Below are positions 32,211 through 42,627 of a stretch of DNA of 64,000 bases, piece after piece. The first letter of the stretch is position 1. Every line of letters starts with the position of its first letter. This DNA is from Candidatus Saccharimonadota bacterium. GTDB taxonomy: Bacteria; Patescibacteriota; Saccharimonadia; Saccharimonadales; Saccharimonadaceae. The stretch lies in the NCBI GenBank assembly GCA_028289065.1, contig JAQGHA010000006.1, positions 26,850 through 90,849 of the forward strand, in the 5' to 3' direction. The notes under the pieces were generated by a model. The model ran no database searches. It was not told where the DNA came from and was given only the letters and a program-made list of their open reading frames with translations. The position numbers were made by a program, and so were the translations under genes.

Positions 32211-33771
32211 TACGGTACTGGGTGGCGCGATATGGTTCATTATTCATGAGTGGGTCAAAATATGTGACGGTTTGAAGCTTCACCCATGAATTATCGTATG
32301 GTGCAATGTCGCCTGACAATGCGTCACCGATATACCAAATGACCGGGTGAGATTTTGCAAAGGCATTTATATCTTTGATTTTATGCATGTCATTATCTTT
32401 TAACATATCTAGTGAACCATAAATATATTCGTTATTAGCATCAATGAAATAGATAGGGTGTTCATTGGTGGCATAAGGAACAGATTCGTAAAAGTTCCAC
32501 GGTGTATTGGCTACAATTGGCTCACCCGGTTTACCTTTTACTTGAACTTCTTTAATAACTTCACGGGTCACAATATGGAAGTTAGTATTCTTGTTATAGT
32601 TACCGTATTTATAAACATTGGTAATACCAAAAATCATCATACCCGCAATAAGCAGAATTGGCAGCGCTCTATATATTGGACGCCATTTTTTACTACCAAC
32701 AACTAACACAACCGCCAAGAATATCATCAACGCAATAATGGCTGGAATTAAATAGCGTTCAACAAATGATGACCTTAGCGGTGGTAAAGAAGTAAAGAAG
32801 AGTAGCAACGGTGGCACAAAAGCAATCGCTGAAATGAGTATAAAGTTTGATTTTTCAGACCTTGTAAAAGATTTATATACTTTCGGAATCAATACAATCA
32901 CCAGAATAATGACAGTAATAATAGCGAGCGCTAGCCAACTTTGGGCTTGGCCATGGTCAAGGTAATAAAAGACATTAGACAGATAGTTTGATGGCGTATC
33001 TACCCCTACTGGGCTAATCCAAAAACCAGCTGCTTGCACAACGCCAAGTTGCTTAGCCATAAAGTACAGCCATGGAAAGAAGACGCCGATGGCTACTATA
33101 TGTGCTAATATCCATGGTTTCGTAAAGAATTTACCAGCCCACTGCCTAGAAGTCGCACCTTTTCGATACGTCACCCAAGCTCGCCAAGCCCAGTGCGATA
33201 GCCACGCCAAAGCCGTAAAGTAATGAGTCCACATACCAAGGGCTACCAGTACACCATAGAACACCCACCAGCGCCGCTGCTTGGACTCAACCGCCTTAAC
33301 AAGAACATACGTGGCCGATACAATAATAAACGCCGCCATAGTGTACATTCGAGCCTCGTCGCTGTAACGAACCAACATTGGTGAAAGAATCAAGAATAGT
33401 AATGAAACCAGCGCAACCTTGCGACCAAATAAACGCCGCGCTAGGAAGAAGCTGACGACAATTGTCGCCGCGGCAAAGAATACGCTCATCGATCGCAGCC
33501 CAAACTCACCAATACCGAACAGCTCAGTCCAAGCTTTCAACGTCCAGTAATACAGTGGCGGATGAACATCAGTAGCCGTATAGCGAACAATATCCAGATA
33601 GTTAAATTGTATTAAGTAAGAACTAAACGCCTCATCAAACCAAATACCAGCATTCGTAATGTTAAATAAAGTGATTGTCAGAAAAACCAGTAAAGCTACT
33701 GCGAGAAACGCAATATCAACTTTAGGATGTGCTTTCAAAAAGGCGAGGGGTTTTGCAAGAAATGTATTCAT
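32197..33771 (-). CDS. GT39-like (ArnT/PMT-type) membrane glycosyltransferase
   Basis: GIWFDEAFSSYLIQ ... TDVHPPLYYWTLKAWTELFGIGEFGLRSMSVFF. Confidence 0.85.
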   Translation of the reverse strand: MNTFLAKPLAFLKAHPKVDIAFLAVALLVFLTITLFNITNAGIWFDEAFSSYLIQFNYLDIVRYTATDVHPPLYYWTLKAWTELFGIGEFGLRSMSVFFAAATIVVSFFLARRLFGRKVALVSLLFLILSPMLVRYSDEARMYTMAAFIIVSATYVLVKAVESKQRRWWVFYGVLVALGMWTHYFTALAWLSHWAWRAWVTYRKGATSRQWAGKFFTKPWILAHIVAIGVFFPWLYFMAKQLGVVQAAGFWISPVGVDTPSNYLSNVFYYLDHGQAQSWLALAIITVIILVIVLIPKVYKSFTRSEKSNFILISAIAFVPPLLLFFTSLPPLRSSFVERYLIPAIIALMIFLAVVLVVGSKKWRPIYRALPILLIAGMMIFGITNVYKYGNYNKNTNFHIVTREVIKEVQVKGKPGEPIVANTPWNFYESVPYATNEHPIYFIDANNEYIYGSLDMLKDNDMHKIKDINAFAKSHPVIWYIGDALSGDIAPYDNSWVKLQTVTYFDPLMNNEPYRATQYRINAE

Positions 33772-33879
33772 ATTTACTCCCTATATCATACCGTGACAAC
33801 GGAATTGTCGCAACGACCACTCGACTACTAGAAATATATTTCCGGATATCGTATAATACCCTAGTCGAACAACACACAT

Positions 33880-33955
33880 CGGGGTGTGGCGCAGTTGATA
33901 GCGCGCTCGGTTTGGGACCGAGAGGTCGAAGGTTTGAGTCCTTTCACCCCGACCA
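33880..33955 (+). tRNA. tRNA-Pro(TGG)
   Basis: CGGGGTG...TTTGGGA...CACCCCGACCA. Confidence 0.94.
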
Positions 33956-33994
33956 AATAAAAAAGACTACTTCGGTAGTCTATTTTATTTGGTC
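33951..33994. repeat. Palindrome continuing out of the tRNA-Pro 3' end (probable terminator)
   Basis: GACCAAATAAAAAAGACTAC-TTCG-GTAGTCTATTTTATTTGGTC, 19/20 arm identity. Confidence 0.85.
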
Positions 33995-34023
33995 AAGCGT
34001 ACAGATTCGAACCTTCGACTTTT
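33990..34023 (-). pseudogene. tRNA-like 3' fragment (T-arm and CCA end only), inverted relative to tRNA-Pro
   Basis: Reverse complement AGTCGAAGGTTCGAATCTGTACGCTTGACCA; no matching 5' half upstream. Confidence 0.45.
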
Positions 34024-34125
34024 TGTGGAACACAAAATCAGTCGAAGGTTTGGTGACGGAGTGAAATAAAAATGTAGTTCTATATTTTTATGAACGAACG
34101 GAAGAGCAGCTTGCTGCGATGTCCT

Positions 34126-34602
34126 CTACCTACTCTTCCACTCCTTTAGCATCCTTAAGTACGCCTCATCATTCTTGGCAATTTCGTACCGCTCATAAAA
34201 AATCCGCGCCGACTCGGCCTTAACCGGATCTTCCTCACTTCGAGGTAACTCTTTACGCCCATGCGCGCCACTCTGTCCTTTTTTATCATCCGGTACTGGA
34301 CCGTCGTACTTCTTACCGCCTTTATGGTTTGCGTATCGCCGTGATCGGGTATACCCCATTTGCAAAAACTTCCGGGCCATATCCATCCCAACGAAATCAT
34401 TTTGCTTTTTATATTCATAAAACATTTCAAGAATAGTATCAGCTGATTCTTTTGCTTTTTTGGGTGTGGCAAATTTCCAATGTGGCAGTATTTCACTTTT
34501 ATAAGGCTCGGCCAACAGCACGCCTTGTTCACCCCGCCCCACTTTGTACTTTTCGGGAAATTTTCTAAAATCTATGTTTGAATAATTATCTACGTAAGCC
34601 AT
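34126..34602 (-). CDS. DUF4385-like protein
   Basis: FRKFPEKYKVGRGEQGVLLAEPYKSEILPHWKFATPKKAKESA ... GYTRSRRYANHKGGKKYDG. Confidence 0.7.
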   Translation of the reverse strand: MAYVDNYSNIDFRKFPEKYKVGRGEQGVLLAEPYKSEILPHWKFATPKKAKESADTILEMFYEYKKQNDFVGMDMARKFLQMGYTRSRRYANHKGGKKYDGPVPDDKKGQSGAHGRKELPRSEEDPVKAESARIFYERYEIAKNDEAYLRMLKEWKSR

Positions 34603-34611
34603 TTGAATAAA

Positions 34612-35235
34612 TTATACTTTTGATAAAATTGGTGATTGCTGAATGAAGCTGTTTTGCTCAATCGCTTCCAACATCGCCTGCGCCACCTCTTCCCTACCCA
34701 CGTAAGGCTTCGTCGGCCCATGCAACGTTAAGCTAAAGGGTTTCATTGCCACATTCTGCAACTTCAAAACCCTAATAGTTGTCCAATCCAAGTCAGAAGC
34801 CTTCAAAACTTCTTGATGGTCGCGACCGTCCTTCACTCGGTTGGGGTCAACAAAGCCAACACCCATATTCAAAAAACGGTCAATCAAAGTAATCTTATCG
34901 CCAGCAAATCGTACACCTGTTCCGGTCACATCAACATAGCGTTTAATACCGAGCTCATCCATAGCTGAACTAATAACTTCCGTCGCTCGGGTTTGTACAT
35001 CAGGCGCAGAGCCCTCAACATGCCCAATGGCGCTCACCACGACTTCCGCTGACTGCAAAAGCACCCGCAAATCATCCGCCTTCGTTGCATCACACTCAAA
35101 TATTTCTAAACTAGGGTGTGGCGCTAAACTATTAACGCCTCGTACCCCACCACGAACATTGTGTCCATCTTTTAAAGCTGCTTCAACAAACGCTTTACCT
35201 AATCGTCCGTTAGCTGCTATAACCGCTATACGCAT
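34612..35235 (-). CDS. NAD(P)-binding SDR-like reductase
   Basis: RIAVIAANGRLGKAFVEAALKDGHNVRGGVRG. Confidence 0.82.
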   Translation of the reverse strand: MRIAVIAANGRLGKAFVEAALKDGHNVRGGVRGVNSLAPHPSLEIFECDATKADDLRVLLQSAEVVVSAIGHVEGSAPDVQTRATEVISSAMDELGIKRYVDVTGTGVRFAGDKITLIDRFLNMGVGFVDPNRVKDGRDHQEVLKASDLDWTTIRVLKLQNVAMKPFSLTLHGPTKPYVGREEVAQAMLEAIEQNSFIQQSPILSKV

Positions 35236-35951
35236 TAGTCGTCATTCCAGGCTGCTTCATCATAAAGCCATCGTACTTCACCACCGTTCGTCTCAACAAC
35301 GTCCGAAGCTACCGAAATCGGTAATAATCGCTTCAAACGCGCTTCTTTCAAGGCATCTTGCTTGCTGGCACCGACCGCAAATATTACTAACTCATCTACA
35401 TATTCCAATGCTTTCAAAGATAGTGTTATGCGTTCATTTGGCAATTTTGGAGAGTCATACACAGGTATCACCCATTCATCGGTCGGTTCAGCAAAAGCTA
35501 CATTACCCGGGAACAACGAAAGCGTATGCCCGTCCTCACCCACGCCAAGCCACACCAAATCAAACTCCCCATAATTACCAGCGGCAATTTTACGGGCGAA
35601 GTCTTTAGCTGCAGCCACAATATCCAATGTCGTATCTGGTATAATCCATTTCACCTTTGAAAGTTCAGCACTAGCGTCAAACAGCCCTTTAATAGTCCCT
35701 GTATTCGAATCTTTGTCATTCATCGGCACCATCCGCTCGTCGCCCATTAAAACAGTTACCTTGCTCCAATCAACCGCGGACGCATAGTCACGAACGATTA
35801 CTTGATAAGCCTGCATCGGCGAAGTGCCGCCGGCTAAAACCCAGCTGACGTCTTCTTTTGTATTAATAGCAATTTGCAATATCTCGACAGCATTTTCAGC
35901 CGCTGCTTTAGCAACATCTTCCGCAGTTTTGTAATTACGAATCTCTGTCAT
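35235..35951 (-). CDS. pgl: 6-phosphogluconolactonase
   Basis: VLAGGTSPMQAYQ ... VLMGDERMVPMNDKDSN ... WLGVGEDGHTLSLFPG. Confidence 0.9.
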   Translation of the reverse strand: MTEIRNYKTAEDVAKAAAENAVEILQIAINTKEDVSWVLAGGTSPMQAYQVIVRDYASAVDWSKVTVLMGDERMVPMNDKDSNTGTIKGLFDASAELSKVKWIIPDTTLDIVAAAKDFARKIAAGNYGEFDLVWLGVGEDGHTLSLFPGNVAFAEPTDEWVIPVYDSPKLPNERITLSLKALEYVDELVIFAVGASKQDALKEARLKRLLPISVASDVVETNGGEVRWLYDEAAWNDD

Positions 35952-35960
35952 AGTCAGCGC

Positions 35961-38258
35961 CTACTTATCGTCTTCTTCGCCTTCAATAGAAACGTGAGGC
36001 AGTCGCTTATCCAACCACTTTGGAATCCACCAGGCACTCTTACCAAGCAATGTCATTACTGCCGGAACAATCGTCATACGCACAATGAATGCATCGACTA
36101 AAATACCAACTGCCAAGGCAAAGCCAATCGCCTGAATGGTCGCATCATGGTTAAAGATAAACCCAGCGAACACACTGATCATAATAATCGCAGCGGCCGT
36201 GACAACCTTTGCGCCTAAACGGAAACCACGAGCAACTGAACGTTTGGCATCTTTAGTCTTGGTATATTCTTCGTGCATACCTGAAACCAGGAAGAATTCG
36301 TAATCCATCGCCAGACCAAACAATACACCCGTCGCAATAATTGGAATGAAACTGACAATCGGGCCAGGTGCTTCAGCGATACCAAACCAACCCCATTGGA
36401 ATACAGCCACTAAGGCGCCGAACATCGCTAGTACTGAAAGCAAGAAACCAAGGGTTGCTTTAAGTGGAACTAAGATAGAACGGAAAGCGATAATCAATAG
36501 GATGATTGAAAGGCCAACTACAACAATCAAATAAACAGGCAGCGCATTTGAAAGCTTCTCGTTAATATCTTTCTGCAAAGCAGTAGAACCAGTTACTTCA
36601 AACGTTACGTTTTTATTGCCACTGACATTTTCAGCAGTTGCCGTATCGCGTAGTCGTTCAATTAAATCGTTTGTCTTCGCATCGATTGGCGCTGTTTTAG
36701 GAATTACCTGGATAATTCCAGCAGTCCCATCTTTTGTTGCCGTCGCTGCTAAAGCTTGCTGTACATCATTCAACTTACCAACTTCCGTAGCGACCTTCAT
36801 AAGTTGCACTTGAGGCGCATACTGTTCGGTCAAAGCGTTTAACTGGGCAAACGCAGCTTGTTGCGCTGCGGGTGTTGTTGGCACCGGCTGGCCAGCACTT
36901 TGTTGCATAATGAATTGTCGGGCCGCAACTTTGTCTGCTTCGGTAACTTTTGGTAAACCTTGAACCAAGACGGTTAACGGTGCATTAAAGCCAACACCAA
37001 AACCTTCAGTGAGTAAGTCGTAGGCTTTACGTTCTGTCGATTCAGTTGCTGCATATTGATCAGTTGGTAAACCGAGCTTCAAATCTTGGGCAGGCAATGC
37101 AATTGGAATAACAATCAAAAGCCCGACCAGCAGGAAGATAATTGGTCGCTTAATAATTTGCTCGCTCCACTTGTACCAAAGTGTATTGTGAGCGACGTGT
37201 TCAATTTTCTCAGCACCATGCTTTTGCACTTTTTCAACCAACAGACGTTGTTTACGACTGAAGATTTTTGGACCAGCAATTCGTAGCAACGCTGGTAAAG
37301 CAGAGATAGCCACCAATGCCGCAATCGCAATACTTCCGGCACCAGATAACCCCATGGTTGTCATGAATGGAATGTTTACAACCGTCAAAGCGGAGAGCGC
37401 GATGATAACTGTAATAGCCGCAAACACCACCGCATTACCAGCTGTACCAAGTGCGCGCTTAAGTGCTTCTTCGTAGCTATACCCAAGCAGTAATAATGAC
37501 CTATATTTATTGGTAATAAACAGCGCGTAATCAATACCAACCGCTAGCCCAAGCATGATGGCAAGCACTGGAGTTGTTGCCCCAATTTCAATAACTTGGC
37601 TTAATGAGAACAAAGCGGTCATGCTGACACCAATACCAATAAGCGCAGTCAGCAGCGGCATACCAGCGGCGATAAGTGAACCGAGAGTAATAAGCAGCAC
37701 TACCAAGGCAATCGCTACACCAGCAATCTCGCCGACACCAACAATTTCACCAGGTGTCTTATTAATAAGGTCACCAGCAATCTCTACTTGAAGCGTTTCA
37801 CTATTAGCAGCTTCGGCTTTATTAGTAATCGATGCGATAGAACCTTCGTCAATCGAACCAACGGTACCACTAAGCTGAACTTGAGCGTACGCAATGTCGC
37901 CTGATTCAGAAATAAAAGTTGAACTTAAGAAAGGGCTCACTACCTGGCTGACGCCATCTTCTTTGGCCACCTCAGCCAGCAAGCTTTCGATTTTTTCTCT
38001 TTGGCTAACAATCGTTTCGCCGTTTTCAGCCTTAAAGACAATTCGGCCCGTACCACCACCAGCAGCTGGAAATAAATCACCAACATGGTCGATAGCCTGT
38101 TGAGCAGGCGTGCCTGGAATTGAAATAGAACTACCGGGTGCTTTAAAAAAGAAAGCTGTTGTAGTAATAAGCGTTGCTAGAATCAATAACCAAACCGCCA
38201 ATACCCGCCATGGATGTTTATATGCCGTACGCGCTAGTAAGTGTAGAAATTGCCCCAT
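35961..38258 (-). CDS. MMPL/RND-family transporter
   Basis: About 12 TM; GLAVGIDYALFITNKYR and GLAMDYEFFLVSGMHEEY. Confidence 0.92.
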   Translation of the reverse strand: MGQFLHLLARTAYKHPWRVLAVWLLILATLITTTAFFFKAPGSSISIPGTPAQQAIDHVGDLFPAAGGGTGRIVFKAENGETIVSQREKIESLLAEVAKEDGVSQVVSPFLSSTFISESGDIAYAQVQLSGTVGSIDEGSIASITNKAEAANSETLQVEIAGDLINKTPGEIVGVGEIAGVAIALVVLLITLGSLIAAGMPLLTALIGIGVSMTALFSLSQVIEIGATTPVLAIMLGLAVGIDYALFITNKYRSLLLLGYSYEEALKRALGTAGNAVVFAAITVIIALSALTVVNIPFMTTMGLSGAGSIAIAALVAISALPALLRIAGPKIFSRKQRLLVEKVQKHGAEKIEHVAHNTLWYKWSEQIIKRPIIFLLVGLLIVIPIALPAQDLKLGLPTDQYAATESTERKAYDLLTEGFGVGFNAPLTVLVQGLPKVTEADKVAARQFIMQQSAGQPVPTTPAAQQAAFAQLNALTEQYAPQVQLMKVATEVGKLNDVQQALAATATKDGTAGIIQVIPKTAPIDAKTNDLIERLRDTATAENVSGNKNVTFEVTGSTALQKDINEKLSNALPVYLIVVVGLSIILLIIAFRSILVPLKATLGFLLSVLAMFGALVAVFQWGWFGIAEAPGPIVSFIPIIATGVLFGLAMDYEFFLVSGMHEEYTKTKDAKRSVARGFRLGAKVVTAAAIIMISVFAGFIFNHDATIQAIGFALAVGILVDAFIVRMTIVPAVMTLLGKSAWWIPKWLDKRLPHVSIEGEEDDK

Positions 38259-38273
38259 TAACTTTTTATCTCC

Positions 38274-39791
38274 TTATTTTGCAAATTCAATCGCGCGTGT
38301 TTCACGAATGACATTAACTTTGATAGTACCCGGAAACTGCATTGTGCTTTCGATTTTATTGGCAATGTCACGAGCTAATTTAATTGCACTTAAATCATCG
38401 ACATTTTCAGGGCGAACAATAACGCGCACTTCACGGCCGGCACTGATGGCAAATGACTTTTCAATACCTGGAAAACCATTAGCAATATTCTCAAGGTCAC
38501 GCATACGCTCAGCAAAGTTTTCAGCACTAATATTACGAGCGCCTGGACGAGCCGCAGACAGTGCGTCACAAACACGTACAATCAATGCTTCGACGGTAGT
38601 TGCATCAACGTCATCGTGGTGCGCTTCAATAGCATGTACAATTTCGTCGCTCATTCCATATTTACGAGCAAGCTCGGCACCAATATGGTGGTGTTTACCC
38701 TCAATTTTATGGGTCACAGCCTTACCTATGTCGTGAAGTAATGTCGCAATTTTAGTAGTCCGAACATTGGCACCAATTTCCTCAGCAATAAGCCCTGCCA
38801 TGTGTGCCATTTCAGTACTGTGCATTAAAACGTTTTGGCCATAACTAGTACGGAATTTTAATTCACCAAGTAGTTGCAACATTTCTTTTGGAATACCTAC
38901 CACACCAACTTCGCGGGCAGCATCTTCACCTGAACGAATAACTTCTTTTTCAATTTCTTTTTCAGCCTTAGCGACAACTTCCTCAATACGTCCTGGGTGA
39001 ATACGACCATCTTTCATCAGCATTTCTAAAGTTAGACGAGCAACTTGGCGACGGAGTGGATCAAAGCTGGAAAGAATAATCATACCAGGAGTGTCATCAA
39101 CCATAATGTCCACACCAGTGGCGCGTTGCAGTGCCTGAATATTGCGTCCTTCCTTCCCAATAATGCGACCTTTCATTTCGTCATCTGTCAGCTTAATAGC
39201 CGTAACAGTTCGTTCAGCAGTTACCTCGCTGCTCATGCGCTCCATAGCTGAAACCAAAATAACCTGCGCTTGTTCTTCGGCGGTTTCTTTGGCGTCATTT
39301 TGTAATTTCGAAATAAGGCCGGTAAGGTCTTGCTTGATATCGCGCTCGGTCATTTCCATCAGCTTTTCAGCCGCTTCTTTCTTTTTCAAACCAGCAATTT
39401 TTTCAAGCTTCTCTTGTTGGCGAGTACGAATGTCGCGAATTTCGGTTTTCAATGATTCAACTTCATCTTCTTGACCACGCAAACCTTCGGCTCGCCTATC
39501 AAGTTCATCAAGTTTATTATCAAGGTTAGTTTCGCGTTCGGCTAATCGAGTTTCAGTGCGTTCCCACGCTTTGCGTCGGTCGGTTTCCTCTTTTTTAGCT
39601 TCTTCAGCTAAACGAAGAGCTTCTTCTTGAGCCTTTAATACAATGCTACTGGCTTTTGTTTTAGCCTCGGCAATTGTTTGGTCGGCTTTGTGCTTTCCAC
39701 CGGCCCGTTTTTGCTTTTCGTACACGGCGGTTCCGCCCACACCAGCAAGCACCCCAATAATTGCGGCAATTAATCCCTCTATCATATGCAT
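38274..39791 (-). CDS. rny: Ribonuclease Y
   Basis: N-terminal TM, coiled coil, KH region GRIIGKEGRNIQALQRATGVD, HD domain LLHDIGKAV. Confidence 0.97.
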   Translation of the reverse strand: MHMIEGLIAAIIGVLAGVGGTAVYEKQKRAGGKHKADQTIAEAKTKASSIVLKAQEEALRLAEEAKKEETDRRKAWERTETRLAERETNLDNKLDELDRRAEGLRGQEDEVESLKTEIRDIRTRQQEKLEKIAGLKKKEAAEKLMEMTERDIKQDLTGLISKLQNDAKETAEEQAQVILVSAMERMSSEVTAERTVTAIKLTDDEMKGRIIGKEGRNIQALQRATGVDIMVDDTPGMIILSSFDPLRRQVARLTLEMLMKDGRIHPGRIEEVVAKAEKEIEKEVIRSGEDAAREVGVVGIPKEMLQLLGELKFRTSYGQNVLMHSTEMAHMAGLIAEEIGANVRTTKIATLLHDIGKAVTHKIEGKHHHIGAELARKYGMSDEIVHAIEAHHDDVDATTVEALIVRVCDALSAARPGARNISAENFAERMRDLENIANGFPGIEKSFAISAGREVRVIVRPENVDDLSAIKLARDIANKIESTMQFPGTIKVNVIRETRAIEFAK

Positions 39792-39954
39792 CCTTCCTCA
39801 GTCGCAGCCCGGCTAAGTGTTCGTCTTAGCAAAAAAGTATCACAAGCACGCTGAATATTTTCAAAAAGTTATTCCAAAAGTCCCAAAATAAGTAATGGTG
39901 GACTACATTTATTGTAGCTCTGAACGATAAACATGCGCAAGGCTAAAACAGAAG

Positions 39955-40341
39955 CTATTTGCGTGGTTGAGTAATATTTGCTTCACCACCGTACTCAGGC
40001 AAAACAATTGAATCTGACTCACCACTGAGCAGTCGCTGAACGGCTTTCTCTCGCCAATCTTCCCCGTCTTCACCAACTATTGGAATGCTTTGAGCATAGG
40101 CAACTGTGTTTAAAACTGTAATACCAATTCGCAAGCCGGTAAAACTTCCCGGGCCTTTAAATACACCAAGTCCCGTAATACTTGTCCAGGTTTTTCCTTG
40201 GCCTTCTAGTTCTGTTTGGATATATAACAGCAAACCTTTAGCTAATTCGCGGTTCGCCTCCCATTTTGTTTCGTAGTGCCAGTCACCGTCAATAAACGTA
40301 AGTCGGCATTCTGGGGTTGAGGTATCGAGTAATAAAATCAT
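39955..40341 (-). CDS. tsaB: TsaB-like tRNA t6A protein, short form
   Basis: MILLLDTSTPECRLTFID ... VFKGPGSFTGLRIGITVLNTVAYA; overlaps tsaE. Confidence 0.82.
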   Translation of the reverse strand: MILLLDTSTPECRLTFIDGDWHYETKWEANRELAKGLLLYIQTELEGQGKTWTSITGLGVFKGPGSFTGLRIGITVLNTVAYAQSIPIVGEDGEDWREKAVQRLLSGESDSIVLPEYGGEANITQPRK

Positions 40342-40772
40342 AGCGTTACTTTCAGGTTATTAGGCAAAGTGACTGAACGGGTCGTTTCAGTTGGTGATTC
40401 TATTTCAATTGTAAATCGGTTTTCCGGCAGCATACCTTCTACAATTGCAGCCCATTCAATAACCGTAATTGTTTTTTCGTCATGAACCATTTCAGCAACT
40501 TCATTAGCCATAATGCCAGGTTCGCTCAAACGATAAAAATCGTAATGGACCAATTGTAAATTATCGCGTGCATCATACAGCCGACTAATCGTAAAACTAG
40601 GGCTTTGAATATCATCTTCAATCGCCAAACCTTTAGCCAATCCTTTTACGAACGTCGTTTTGCCGGCACCAACATCGCCAACCAACTCGAAAACTTCACC
40701 ACCAATTAAACTATTGCCAATAGTAGTGGCTAAATCTTTCATTTGTTGTTCGCTTGTCACCTCTATAATCAT
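40338..40772 (-). CDS. tsaE: tRNA t6A ATPase TsaE
   Basis: ELVGDVGAGKTTFVKGLAKGL ... SPSFTISRLYDA. Confidence 0.92.
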   Translation of the reverse strand: MIIEVTSEQQMKDLATTIGNSLIGGEVFELVGDVGAGKTTFVKGLAKGLAIEDDIQSPSFTISRLYDARDNLQLVHYDFYRLSEPGIMANEVAEMVHDEKTITVIEWAAIVEGMLPENRFTIEIESPTETTRSVTLPNNLKVTL

Positions 40773-40840
40773 CTTATAAATTATACCATCTTATAACCTG
40801 GACTTTTGGGGTGATTCCTTTATAGTAGAGCGTAACCATT

Positions 40841-42625
40841 ATGCGCATTTCCGACACTATTATGGAAACGTTGCTTGGGCGGGCAAAACTTGTAACTCCT
40901 GAGCAGTTAACTACCTTTAAAAACGAGGCGGCTCGTTCAAAGCGTCCCTTGTCACAAATTATTATTGAGCAAAAAGTTGCTGATGAAAAAACTCTTGTTC
41001 AAGCCTTCTCTGCCTATGCAGACGTCCCCTTTGTAGAACTTAGTCCTCAATCTGTTCCAGCAGAACTCTTAAAAATGATTCCTGAAAGAGTTGCTCGTCA
41101 ATATATGGCCGTTCTGTTCAAAGTTGACGAGGAGGGTGTCTATCACCTTGCCATGGAAGACCCTGACGATGTACAGGCAGTAAACTTTATTCAAAAAGAA
41201 ATCGGTACGAACTCTCGTATATACATCGCTACTCGTGACAACATTATGTCCGTTCTAGATATGTACCGCGGCGATGTCAACAAAGAGCTCAACGAAGTTA
41301 TTGACGTGCAACGTGAAGATGGTGACGGCGCGAATGACACCGTTACAGAGCAGGACATTTCTGAAGATTCACCAATCGCCCAAACAATTAACCTATTACT
41401 CGAATTCGCTATTCGCTCACACGCCAGTGACGTTCACGTTGAACCCAGAGAAGATTACGTGCAAATCCGTTATCGAGTTGACGGTATCTTGAAAGAAGTT
41501 AACCGGCTGCCCCGTAACGTCCTTGGCTCGTTAGTTAGTCGTGTAAAAATTCTTGCGAACTTGAAGATTGACGAAAAGCGCGTACCTCAAGACGGCCGTT
41601 TCAAAATTAACGTCAGCGGCCGCCAATATGCTCTGCGTGTTAGCACCCTGCCTATTATTGATGGCGAGAAAATCGTCATGCGTATATTGGACGAATCTAA
41701 CCAAGCTGTCACCCTTCAAGAATTAGGCTACTGGGGCAAGGCCCTAGCTGATATTACCCGTGAGATTACCGAGCCAAATGGTATCGTTTTGATGACCGGA
41801 CCGACCGGTAGTGGTAAATCAACCAGTTTGTTTAGTATTCTGACTACGCTTAATAAACCAAACGTTAATATTTCAACCATTGAAGACCCGGTTGAATATA
41901 AGATATTAGGCGTCAACCAAACCCAGACCAATAGCAAAGCCGGCATGACATTCGCCAGTGGCCTGCGAGCACTCTTGCGTCAAGACCCGAATATCATCAT
42001 GGTGGGTGAGATCCGTGATGGTGAAACCGCTAACCTAGGTATTCAAGCGGCCCTGACCGGTCACATGGTATTTAGTACGCTACACACCAATAATGCCGCA
42101 ACCTCTTTGCCGCGTTTACTTGATATGGACATTGAACCGTTCTTAATCGCCAGTACCATCCGCGCCGTGGTTGGCCAGCGCCTGGTTCGTCGCCTTCACC
42201 AGCCATCTCGACAAAGTTATGTCCCAAGTGAAGAAGAAAAAGCCGAAATTATTAAGTTGTTTAACCTACCAGCAGGTGAAAATTTCCGTATTATTCATGA
42301 GTTAGAAAAACAAGCTGCCGCTGCCGGCCTTGGTGGCGACACTCCGTTAAGCACCGACGAAAACGGCTTCAAGACTTTATGGCGAGCTGACGCTAACTTC
42401 AATCAAGAATCCGTTCAAGAAGGCTACCGTGGCCGAATTGGTATATATGAAGTGTTGTATAACTCTGATGCAGTCCAAAAACTTATCTTAAACCGAGCAA
42501 CCAGTGACCAAATCCAGGACCAAGCGATACGCGAAGGTATGACAACTATGCAAATTGACGGCCTCATTAAAGCACTCCGCGGCGAAACAACCATAGAAGA
42601 GGTTCTACGGGTAAGTAGAGAGTAA
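40841..42625 (+). CDS. pilB: Type IV pilus assembly ATPase PilB
   Basis: ASDVHVEPREDYVQIRYRVDG, LMTGPTGSGKSTSLFSIL, IMVGEIRDGETA. Confidence 0.95.
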   Translation: MRISDTIMETLLGRAKLVTPEQLTTFKNEAARSKRPLSQIIIEQKVADEKTLVQAFSAYADVPFVELSPQSVPAELLKMIPERVARQYMAVLFKVDEEGVYHLAMEDPDDVQAVNFIQKEIGTNSRIYIATRDNIMSVLDMYRGDVNKELNEVIDVQREDGDGANDTVTEQDISEDSPIAQTINLLLEFAIRSHASDVHVEPREDYVQIRYRVDGILKEVNRLPRNVLGSLVSRVKILANLKIDEKRVPQDGRFKINVSGRQYALRVSTLPIIDGEKIVMRILDESNQAVTLQELGYWGKALADITREITEPNGIVLMTGPTGSGKSTSLFSILTTLNKPNVNISTIEDPVEYKILGVNQTQTNSKAGMTFASGLRALLRQDPNIIMVGEIRDGETANLGIQAALTGHMVFSTLHTNNAATSLPRLLDMDIEPFLIASTIRAVVGQRLVRRLHQPSRQSYVPSEEEKAEIIKLFNLPAGENFRIIHELEKQAAAAGLGGDTPLSTDENGFKTLWRADANFNQESVQEGYRGRIGIYEVLYNSDAVQKLILNRATSDQIQDQAIREGMTTMQIDGLIKALRGETTIEEVLRVSRE

Positions 42626-42627
42626 TC

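Noticed and set aside
33729-34064. 111-aa ORF through tRNA-Pro
   Set aside because: Contains the GCGAVDSALGLGPRGRRFESFHP tRNA-derived artefact translation.
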